A stretch of DNA of 64,000 bases from the NCBI GenBank assembly GCA_964500675.1, contig CAZCNY010000001.1, forward strand, positions 620,001-684,000, in the 5' to 3' direction. The notes beneath the pieces were generated by a model. The model saw only the letters and a list, made by a program, of their open reading frames with translations, was not told the origin of the DNA and did no database searches. The stretch is from CAMLJR01 sp964500675 (GTDB lineage: Bacteria; Pseudomonadota; Gammaproteobacteria; Pseudomonadales; CAMLJR01). Shown here piece after piece: positions 27,451 to 35,015 of the stretch (its first letter is position 1; the number at the start of each line of letters is the position of its first letter). A program made the position numbers and the translations under genes.

Positions 27451-27461
27451 CGCGGTCAGCC

Positions 27462-28118
27462 TTATTGCGTTGCGATGTTTACTGGCCCTTGCGGGGCCAC
27501 GCGCAACTCCGCAGCAACCTGCTCGGTGCTGCTCATCGTCACGCCCAAGTCATGTAACAGGCCATCGCGCACGCTGTAAATCCAACCGTGCACATACAGC
27601 TCTTGTCCGCGTAGCCAGGCATTTTGCACGATGCGTGTACGCGCCACATTGGCCACCTGCGCTTTGACATTCAATTCGCACAGCAGATCGACGCGCTGCT
27701 CGCCGTCGACCACTGCAAGCTCGTCGCGTTGCGCGATACAAATGTCCTTGAGCGCACTCAACCAATTATCGATGAGCCCATGCTGCAAACCGTCGAGCGC
27801 CGCGCGCACACCGCCGCAACCATAATGCCCCACCACCATGACGTGTTTGACTTTCAGCACGTCGACCGCGAATTGAATGACCGACTGACAATTGAGGTCA
27901 GTCTGAATCACGATGTTCGCGACGTTGCGATGCACGAAAACCTCGCCCGGCAATAACCCGATAATTTGATTGGAAGGTACGCGGCTATCGGAGCAGCCGA
28001 TCCACAAAAACTCCGGTTGCTGCTGTGAGGATAATTTTTCAAAAAAGAGCGGGTCCTCGGTTTTGATTTGCTCCGCCCAAATACGATTGTTCTGAAAAAG
28101 GTGATCGAGTTTATTCAT
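27462..28118 (-). CDS. can: Beta-carbonic anhydrase
   Basis: 218 aa from ATG 28118 (a TTG four codons earlier is less likely). Zinc ligands and catalytic dyad are all present at the positions known for E. coli Can: C42, D44 and R46 in GCSDSR, and H98 and C101 in GHYGCGG. It interconverts carbon dioxide and bicarbonate in the cytosol, feeding carboxylases such as PurK. The downstream CoA-binding gene is probably in the same operon. Confidence 0.95.
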   Translation of the reverse strand: MNKLDHLFQNNRIWAEQIKTEDPLFFEKLSSQQQPEFLWIGCSDSRVPSNQIIGLLPGEVFVHRNVANIVIQTDLNCQSVIQFAVDVLKVKHVMVVGHYGCGGVRAALDGLQHGLIDNWLSALKDICIAQRDELAVVDGEQRVDLLCELNVKAQVANVARTRIVQNAWLRGQELYVHGWIYSVRDGLLHDLGVTMSSTEQVAAELRVAPQGPVNIATQ

Positions 28119-28226
28119 CGCCAGCCCCAAATGATTTGTTTGCCGAATGACACGGGGGGCTAGTTTAACAATAAAACGACGCTTGCAAAGCTTGGCGCGA
28201 GCGACTGCAATTGAGAACGTATTGAA

Positions 28227-29369
28227 TCAATCGAAGGTCTGATATTCGACGCGATTACGCCCGCCAAGCTTGGCGCGATAGGCCGCATCGTCGGCGACTT
28301 TGATCAGGCGTTCGGCAATATCGATACCGTTTGGCCTGGGGCGCGTCCAACACGTTACGCCGAGCGAAATCGATGTCGGCACTTCGATGCCGCTATCGCT
28401 GGCGATGCGCAAATTCGCGATGCGCGCGCGGATGCGCTCGGCAATTTCGAGCGCGAGGCTGCGATCGCAGCTCGGCAGAATCAACGCGAATTCTTCGCCG
28501 CCGTAACGGCAGACGTGATCGGTTTTGCGCAGCATGCCCGCGATTTCCTGCGCGACCGTGCGCAATACGCGATCGCCAACCTGGTGGCCGTGGTTATCGT
28601 TGATGGCTTTGAAATGATCGAGATCGCCCAGCATCACTGTGAGCGGTTCGGCGCGGCGAATTGCGCGCGCGATTTCAGTATCGATCGACAGATGAAACGC
28701 GCGCCGATTTTCCACGCGTGTCAGCATATCGACCAAGCTCAGACGATGTAAACGTTCCTGATTCGTGCAATTCTCGATACAGACTGCTACGACCGACGCG
28801 AGGTGACCGATAAAATCGGTGGACTTATCGGCGCTAAAACGCTGCGCGGCAAATGCGCCGAAATGCAAACTGCCGACCAGCGCGCCGTGACGCACGAGCG
28901 GCAGCAAAGCCACCGAGCGCACCGGGCGCCCCGGAAATAAATTCGCCGGCGGCGGACTGACAAGACGCACCGATAGCGATGCCGGATACAGCGCGCGCAA
29001 TTCGCGATCGCTGTCAAACCACGACAGCCCCGCGCTGCGCTGCAAATCGTCGGGGAGGAGATCGCGCACTATGCGCTCCGGATCGAACAACCACAGCTCG
29101 ACCGCATCGAGACGAAAATGACGCAGGCTTGCCGCGAGCAACGTATCGAACAGCGCCTCCATGCCCGTGATCGCTAACAACTGCAATTCGAATTGTTGAA
29201 ATTTGCGCAGAATGCGCTCGTTCTGCGTCGCTTTATCAACCAGATCGCCGACAGTACGCGCGAGCTGTTCAAGCCGATTCTGCGCCAATTTATCGCTGTC
29301 TTCGGCCGCATCGGCCGCTCGCGGAAGATCGAAATCGAAATTAGAAGAAGCGGATTTGTGATCCTGCAT
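28227..29369 (-). CDS. Diguanylate cyclase with DUF484/GAF-like sensor
   Basis: 380 aa from ATG 29369. Residues about 30-200 are a DUF484/GAF-like domain (helical lead with ARTVGDLVDKATQNERIL, then LFDTLLAASLRHFRLDAVEL), without membrane helices. The C-terminal GGDEF domain (about 215-375) has the active-site loop RYGGEEFALILP, metal aspartate in MLGDLDHFKAIND, and the inhibitory I-site RKTD exactly five residues before GGEEF. It should therefore make c-di-GMP and be feedback inhibited. It is the first of six signalling genes spread over 9 kb. Confidence 0.94.
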   Translation of the reverse strand: MQDHKSASSNFDFDLPRAADAAEDSDKLAQNRLEQLARTVGDLVDKATQNERILRKFQQFELQLLAITGMEALFDTLLAASLRHFRLDAVELWLFDPERIVRDLLPDDLQRSAGLSWFDSDRELRALYPASLSVRLVSPPPANLFPGRPVRSVALLPLVRHGALVGSLHFGAFAAQRFSADKSTDFIGHLASVVAVCIENCTNQERLHRLSLVDMLTRVENRRAFHLSIDTEIARAIRRAEPLTVMLGDLDHFKAINDNHGHQVGDRVLRTVAQEIAGMLRKTDHVCRYGGEEFALILPSCDRSLALEIAERIRARIANLRIASDSGIEVPTSISLGVTCWTRPRPNGIDIAERLIKVADDAAYRAKLGGRNRVEYQTFD

Positions 29370-29491
29370 TATCGGCAAATCAGCAAGGCATTTGGTCCAG
29401 TATAGCGATGCACCCTCGAACTTGGAAATATGAAACTTGGAAACGGGCGCGCATCAAAAATACGCGGCCGTCTAATTATCACCCAGGCACC

Positions 29492-29716
29492 TTAAATATC
29501 ATCCCACGCATCGTCATCATAAATGCCCAGCTCTTCGCGCAAGCGTTTGCGCTCCAGGCGATCCTCAATTTTGCGGCGAATCGTCGGATCTTTCTGAATC
29601 ACGCGCGGCGGTAGCGCCTCTTCATTGCCTTCAAAATCTGCATTGTCAGTATCTTCGGCCATAAAACCTTCGCTGAGACTGCTGCCCTTGTCATTTGTGC
29701 CGGACGGTTTCGTCAT
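29492..29716 (-). CDS. PA3496-like small protein
   Basis: 74 aa, acidic N-terminal half (EDTDNADFEGNEEA) and basic helical C-terminal half RRKIEDRLERKRLREELGIY. This C-terminal motif is the hallmark of a small conserved gammaproteobacterial family represented by PA3496 of Pseudomonas aeruginosa, annotated as a putative envelope integrity protein. No signal peptide or membrane helix is visible. It diverges from the HDOD gene at 29952. Confidence 0.8.
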   Translation of the reverse strand: MTKPSGTNDKGSSLSEGFMAEDTDNADFEGNEEALPPRVIQKDPTIRRKIEDRLERKRLREELGIYDDDAWDDI

Positions 29717-29951
29717 TTCAGCAGCCCACCTTCTGCCGCTTGTCGCATCTGTGTTTACCGGTGACGCCTATCGAACGCGGTACACGCCCGACCCGCGGGC
29801 AATTCGCGAGCTAGATAAAGCAGAAATTAATCGCTGTCAATGGGATCGGCGTGTAATTTTTTTCGCGGGTCCACCTATACTCGAAACGGGCTTTGGCGGT
29901 TCCAAAAAATGAGGCGTTGCGCTAAGCGTAAAGCGCTGAAGGAAAAATCGT

Positions 29952-30962
29952 ATGTTTCGCAAACTGGCAGAGAAATTAAATCGGCTTCGACACCGCGATC
30001 GCACCGACACCCGAGCCGGCGGCTTGAGCAGCGACATCGATGTCGCGACACTGCCGAACGCTATTGAAAAAGTGCATCCGCAATATCGTCGAGCCGTATT
30101 CGACTGCGATGCCGGCAATATTGGCAGCGTACCGGAAAAACTGATCGCCCAGACGGTCATGCAACAAGTGCGCGATGGTTCGTTGCGCCGCAACGCCGTA
30201 CCGCGGCTGCCCGCGATTATTCCGTTGTTACTGCAACAGCTGCGCGATCCCAACGCATCGGCACGCGATTATGTCGCCGTTATCCGGCAAGATCCCGTGG
30301 TGGCTGCAGCGGTATTAAAAATCGCGAACAGTGTTTACTTCAATCCCTACCGAAAAAAAATCGAGAACTTCGAGCATGCCGTGGTCACGCTGGGTATCGA
30401 TGGTTTGCGCCTGGTGCTTTCAACCGCCGTGCTGCAACCGATCGTGCGCGGCCAAAACAATAAATTGCCACAGCGGATTTGGGATCACTCGCTCGCGTGC
30501 GCCGTATGTTGCCAGCAACTCGCCCAGCGCGCCCACCTCGATACGTTCAAAGCGTATCTGCTGGGTTTGGTGCACGATGTCGGTGTTGTCACGCTATTCA
30601 ATCAATTGCAGTTGCGCTGTGTCGAGTTTCTCGGCGCGCGCGCGCCGGACCCGGCCCTGCTCGTGCAATTGGCCGATGAGCTCGCACAGCCGTTGGCCTA
30701 TTGGATCGCGCAGGATTGGCAATTGCCGGCGGAAATCGTGCGTGCATTGGCGGCGCAAGCCGAACCGATGAGTGCGAAAGAACCTGCATTGAGCACTATT
30801 TTGCGCCGCGCCAATTGCATCAGCGAAGCATATCTGTTGGTGCAAATGGAATTGATGGAGCGTGAGGTTCTACAAGCGCTAATCGTGGAGTTGGACTGCC
30901 CCGACAACTTGCTGCGGCAATTGGATGATGCGTTTACCGATCCGCTGACGAAAACGACGTAG
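29952..30962 (+). CDS. HDOD domain protein
   Basis: 336 aa. After a basic N-terminal region of about 85 residues, an HDOD domain runs from VPRLPAIIPLLLQQLRDPNA (about 90-109) through RQDPVVAAAVLKIANSVYFNP, TLGIDGLRLVLSTAVL and AYLLGLVHDVGVVTLFNQ to the PLAYWIAQDWQLP helix. HDOD proteins lack phosphodiesterase activity in most cases and act as signalling scaffolds; this one retains the His-Asp pair in LVHDVG. GAAGGA stands 7 bases before the ATG. It converges with the MinD-like gene, and a second HDOD protein is encoded 1.7 kb further on. Confidence 0.92.
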   Translation: MFRKLAEKLNRLRHRDRTDTRAGGLSSDIDVATLPNAIEKVHPQYRRAVFDCDAGNIGSVPEKLIAQTVMQQVRDGSLRRNAVPRLPAIIPLLLQQLRDPNASARDYVAVIRQDPVVAAAVLKIANSVYFNPYRKKIENFEHAVVTLGIDGLRLVLSTAVLQPIVRGQNNKLPQRIWDHSLACAVCCQQLAQRAHLDTFKAYLLGLVHDVGVVTLFNQLQLRCVEFLGARAPDPALLVQLADELAQPLAYWIAQDWQLPAEIVRALAAQAEPMSAKEPALSTILRRANCISEAYLLVQMELMEREVLQALIVELDCPDNLLRQLDDAFTDPLTKTT

Positions 30963-31007
30963 ATGATTCTTCAATAACAACGACGGCTGTGACGATAAGC
31001 ACTACAA

Positions 31008-32414
31008 CTACGATACGAGAATTTTGATCAACTCAAGCGCGGATTTTCCGCTCTCGCTCTGCCGCTGCAATAACTCCAGCAACATGGTCTGATTGCCAAA
31101 ACGGCGCTCATCGTAATGATGTATCGCAAATGGGCGCGGCAACGGCTCTGCCTTTTTAACCGGCATCAATGTTCGTGCAGCGGCAGTCGCGTCCGCCGCG
31201 ATAAATGCGCCGGCAGCCTGCTCCGAACCCGCTGGGGCGGCTTCTTCCCCCTGCCACGGTCGCAACTTCTCCGCCAATCGCCGCAATGTATCGTCATTGC
31301 GCTGCGGCGCAGACAACAATGTCTCGACGGCGGCCTGTATATCCATCGCCGGCGTGCCGAAACGATCGCTGTACGCGCGCGCCACCTCGGCAAGCAATTG
31401 TTCAAGCTCCGCACGCGGTGCATCGGCTTTTGCAATCAACGTGAGTAGACGCGATTTTAACTCGCCGAGATAGGCGCGCTCGTTTCCCGCAATCGCCGCT
31501 GCTACGGCAGGGCGGCGCTCGCGCGCGCCATTATGCTGCTGCCGAAATTGGCGCTGCCAAAATAAACTAAAACCCATGCCGGCAGGTTGTGCCTCGACGG
31601 ACTTTTTTAACGCATCGGCGAGACGTATAAAACTGCGCGACGAAGGATCCGATTCGGGAAATAACGCAACGGGACTTTGCAGCGTAACCGCAACACGCAT
31701 GCTTTCATCGCGCAACAGGTAGCCGAGATTCTGCGTGTGCACATTGATATATTTTTCAACCGCTGTGCTGAAGCGATGGTAGACCTCGCGCGCCTGCGCC
31801 ACATTGCTGCACATGTTGACGACGACTTGATAAGCCATTCCGGGGCGGCGCCGGTGCATCACTTTGATCAGCGAAAATGCGTCGGTGAGCGATGTCGGCT
31901 CGGGCGTGATGACGATGACACTCTGGTGCGCGGAGCCGACGAAATCCAATGTGTTGTCGGCGATACCCGCGGCGGTGTCCAATAGCAAATAATCGAACTC
32001 GCCCTCGATGCGTCCGAGCTCGCGCGTCAGCCGCAATTGCTGGCGCGGGTGCAGCGATACGCACTCACTGATGCCGTTGGCACCCGGAATTATTTTGACG
32101 CCGCCCGGGCCGTCGAGCATGATCTCTTCGATCGCCTTGGCCCCGAACAATACGTGTTCGAGACCGGCCTTCGGCGTCAACCCGAGCAGAATATTGATAT
32201 TGGCAAGACCGGTATCGGCGTCGAGGATGCAGACCCGCGCACCGGTTTTAGCGAGAGAAATACCTAAATTAACGGCAATACTCGACTTGCCGACACCACC
32301 TTTTCCGCTGGTGATAGCTATGACATGCGGTGACAAACGCTGCTTACTCTTGGGTAATGGTTCTTGTGCAGCCGGCACTGACACGCTCTCCCCTGGGCGC
32401 CCCGAATCGCCCAC
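31008..32414 (-). CDS. MinD/ParA family ATPase, FleN/FlhG-like with C-terminal extension
   Basis: 468 aa. The deviant Walker A ITSGKGGVGKSSIAVNLG (residues about 34-51), LDADTGLANINILLGL (about 64-79) and LLLDTAAGIADNTLDFV (about 141-157) are those of FleN/FlhG, which sets flagellar number and placement. True FleN is about 280 aa; here a 180-residue, mostly helical extension (from about 285) ends in NQTMLLELLQRQ. The annotated start is GTG 32414; a GTG at 32378 behind AGGGGAG is equally plausible. It lies between two HDOD genes and away from the flagellar block, so a paralogue positioning another polar complex is as likely as FleN itself. Confidence 0.85.
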   Translation of the reverse strand: MGDSGRPGESVSVPAAQEPLPKSKQRLSPHVIAITSGKGGVGKSSIAVNLGISLAKTGARVCILDADTGLANINILLGLTPKAGLEHVLFGAKAIEEIMLDGPGGVKIIPGANGISECVSLHPRQQLRLTRELGRIEGEFDYLLLDTAAGIADNTLDFVGSAHQSVIVITPEPTSLTDAFSLIKVMHRRRPGMAYQVVVNMCSNVAQAREVYHRFSTAVEKYINVHTQNLGYLLRDESMRVAVTLQSPVALFPESDPSSRSFIRLADALKKSVEAQPAGMGFSLFWQRQFRQQHNGARERRPAVAAAIAGNERAYLGELKSRLLTLIAKADAPRAELEQLLAEVARAYSDRFGTPAMDIQAAVETLLSAPQRNDDTLRRLAEKLRPWQGEEAAPAGSEQAAGAFIAADATAAARTLMPVKKAEPLPRPFAIHHYDERRFGNQTMLLELLQRQSESGKSALELIKILVS

Positions 32415-32661
32415 TCCTTTTTGCCAAACCTTATCCTACCACCTCACGGATGGCCGAGCTAAGACTTCGTGACTATACTGCAAGGCTACAAAACCTGTCG
32501 ATCTCGCTTTTCCGACCGACACAACATGCGCAGTAAAATACAGGGCAAGCGCAGCGAACGACAGTGCGCGCCGCAGTGAACACATTAAAGTGCCGCTTCA
32601 GCGGTACCGAGACGCACCGCCTTAACTAACGAAACACTGTAATTGGCCATTGGGATATTTC

Positions 32662-34740
32662 ATGGTACCGGATAGCCGGACAACGCTTGATCGCCTGCCA
32701 AGCTTGCCGCAAGTGCTCACCAAAATTCTGGACGCGATCCACAGCGAGCGCGCCGACCTCCAGCACATCGCCGGTATCATTCGCCACGACACCGCCATGA
32801 CGGCGCGCCTGCTCGGCGTTGCCAATTCGAGCTACTACGGCCGCGCCAAAGCCTGCCAAACCGTCGAACGCGCGCTGTTATTTCTCGGCACCGATACCGT
32901 TAAGACGATCGTCATCACCGCCGCGATCAAACAGTTTTTCAATCGCTTCAATCCGCACCACCGGCCTTTCGTTAAAGCGTTTTGGAGGCGCTCGCTGGTA
33001 TCCGCAAACTTCGCGCACATACTCGCCAATTTGACCGGTTACGGCGCCCCCGATGAAGCCTATTTGTGCGGTCTGCTGATGGATGTCGGCCAGCTGATTC
33101 TGCTCAACCAATACGATCGCAGCTATATTGAAATCTGGTCGAAAGCAGTCGATGACAATGCATTGCTCGACGCCGAGCGCGAACATTTCCAACGCGCGCA
33201 CACCGAGATCGGCGCCGATATGATCGACGCTTGGCAGCTCGGCGGTTTCATGGGCGACGCCGTGCGCTTCCATCACGCGGCGAGTGCGCAAATTCTCGAT
33301 GCGCACCACCTGGTGAAAATCATCAACCTGTCGAGCTTGCTGAGTGCGCCCGGACCGATCAGCGACGAGGCGATCGCGCAGGCCGACGAATTATTCGGGC
33401 TCACCGAAGCCCTCACACGCGAACTCTGCTCGCGCATCGCCGAGGATGTCGAACGTCTTGCCGGTGGACTCAATATCGATATCGGCGATCTCAACGCCAC
33501 CGCCAACGATGAAACCGCACACCACGCGCTCGGCGAGCGGCTCGGCCAGCTCAGCCAGCTGGGGCAAATGAACAGCGAGCTCTGGCGCAGCCAAACACGT
33601 ACCGCGCTCGAACAAGCGATATGCCGCATCGTTTTCATGACGCTCAACATCGAACGCTGTTTATTGTTTGTCGCCGATCCGCATGTCGAAACACTCACTG
33701 CTCATATCAACGTACACGACAGCGACGCAAAATCGACCAGCCCGGATTTCACGGTTCCCCTGCTGCCCAATCGCAGTTTGGTTAGCGACGCCGTATTACA
33801 AAAACAACCGTTGCGCAGCGCTGCCGACGATTTGGAAAACCTGGCCGTTATCGACAGGCAACTGCTCAAATACTGCGATGCCGATTTTCTATTGTGCGTA
33901 CCGTTATTTCACGATGGACTGGCAGTCGGCGCACTGGTGCTCGGCCTCGGTCGCAACGACGACGATCCGCAGACAAGCAAAGCCGTATTGCTGGCCGGGC
34001 TATGCAGTGAAATCGCCGCAGCCATTCACCATCACAATCAGCAATTGCGCAACGCCGCCTACGCCGACGGCGAAAGCGAATCGATCCAGCAAAAAATCAG
34101 CGAAGCCATACACGAGGCCAGCAATCCGCTCAGCATTATCCGCAACTATCTCGAAATGCTGCGCATCAAGTTGGGCGAACAGCATCAGGCAAACGCCGAT
34201 CTCGAATTGATCAAACAAGAAATCGATCGCGTCGGTACCATCCTGTTGCGGCTGCGCGAGCCCGAATCGGCGGCGGCAAGCAACGGCGAAATTTCACTAA
34301 ACAAACTTGTCGCCGATATTGCGCGCATCTTCGAGCAGTCGCTCTGCGCCACGCATCAGATCGCCCTCGAACTCAATTTAAGCGAATCGATGCCGCCGGT
34401 TCGCAGCAACGTCACGCATTTGCAGCAAATATTGACTAATCTGTTGAAGAACGCAGTGGAGGCGCTGCCGCCGAATGGCCGCATCACACTCAGCACCGAA
34501 AGCGGTGTGTTGGTTAATGGCCAACTTTTTGCTTTGATTACCATCTCCGACAACGGTCCCGGCATTCCGGAGACTGTTATGCGGCAATTATTTTCTCCGG
34601 TCATCTCACAAAAAGGTGCCGGACACTCAGGTTTGGGGCTGAGCATCACAAAAAAATTAATGGACGAAATTCGCGGTTCGATCGTTTGCAAAAGCAGCAA
34701 AAAAGGAACGCAATTTCAGGTATTGATACCGATCGATTAG
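32662..34740 (+). CDS. HDOD-GAF-histidine kinase
   Basis: 692 aa from ATG 32662, preceded by GGGA; a TTG at 32650 is a weaker alternative. HDOD domain (residues about 10-220: LPSLPQVLTKILDAI, RHDTAMTARLLGVANSSYYG, CGLLMDVGQLILLNQ, where the HD pair reads MD), GAF-like domain (about 310-460), then a kinase core: HisKA-like AIHEASNPLSIIRNYLEML with the phospho-acceptor histidine, N-box NLLKNAVEALP, DNGPGIP and GHSGLGLSITKKLMD. There are no membrane segments. It is followed by an untranslated region with direct repeats and a REC-PAS-GGDEF-EAL gene, whose receiver domain is the obvious candidate partner. Confidence 0.92.
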   Translation: MVPDSRTTLDRLPSLPQVLTKILDAIHSERADLQHIAGIIRHDTAMTARLLGVANSSYYGRAKACQTVERALLFLGTDTVKTIVITAAIKQFFNRFNPHHRPFVKAFWRRSLVSANFAHILANLTGYGAPDEAYLCGLLMDVGQLILLNQYDRSYIEIWSKAVDDNALLDAEREHFQRAHTEIGADMIDAWQLGGFMGDAVRFHHAASAQILDAHHLVKIINLSSLLSAPGPISDEAIAQADELFGLTEALTRELCSRIAEDVERLAGGLNIDIGDLNATANDETAHHALGERLGQLSQLGQMNSELWRSQTRTALEQAICRIVFMTLNIERCLLFVADPHVETLTAHINVHDSDAKSTSPDFTVPLLPNRSLVSDAVLQKQPLRSAADDLENLAVIDRQLLKYCDADFLLCVPLFHDGLAVGALVLGLGRNDDDPQTSKAVLLAGLCSEIAAAIHHHNQQLRNAAYADGESESIQQKISEAIHEASNPLSIIRNYLEMLRIKLGEQHQANADLELIKQEIDRVGTILLRLREPESAAASNGEISLNKLVADIARIFEQSLCATHQIALELNLSESMPPVRSNVTHLQQILTNLLKNAVEALPPNGRITLSTESGVLVNGQLFALITISDNGPGIPETVMRQLFSPVISQKGAGHSGLGLSITKKLMDEIRGSIVCKSSKKGTQFQVLIPID

Positions 34741-34771
34741 CCTTGCGAGAAAAACTCGTTACGGATGCGCT

Positions 34772-34866
34772 GCTGTATGTAGTTAAGACCGTTGTATGTA
34801 GCTAAGACCATTGCATGTAGTTAAGACCATTGCATGTAGCTAAGACCGTTGTATCTAGTTAAGACT
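34772..34866. repeat. Five tandem 19-bp direct repeats
   Basis: Unit (A/G)TTG(C/T)ATGTAG(C/T)TAAGACC starts at 34772, 34791, 34810, 34829 and 34848. The variable base in AG(T/C)TAAG alternates T, C, T, C, T along the array. A shortened sixth copy (GTGAAGCTAAGACT) follows at about 34867-34880. The 19-bp period puts each unit on nearly the same helix face. It lies in the 275-base gap before the GGDEF-EAL gene. Confidence 0.85.
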
Positions 34867-34910
34867 GTGAAGCTAAGACTGTAACTAAATTTGTTGTAGC
34901 TAGGGATTAA

Positions 34911-34970
34911 GTACCGACGGACTGATGACGTACTTATGGACTGATATTAGTACCCACGGACTAATTTAAA
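34911..34970. repeat. Second family of about 20-bp direct repeats
   Basis: GTACCGACGGACTGATGAC (34911-34929), GTACTTATGGACTGATATTA (34930-34949) and GTACCCACGGACTAATTTAAA (34950-34970) share GTAC---(A/T)-GGACT-AT. A weaker fourth copy (GACCAACGGCAGCAGTAC) follows. These lie between the 19-bp array and the start of the gene at 35016, so they are in its promoter or leader. Confidence 0.7.
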
Positions 34971-35015
34971 GACCAACGGCAGCAGTACGAAAGCCAGGCT
35001 GAGACCGGCAAGACT

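Noticed and set aside
34772..34880. Possible CRISPR array
   Set aside because: The repeats abut one another at 19 bp with no unique spacers, and no cas genes are near; they are plain tandem repeats.
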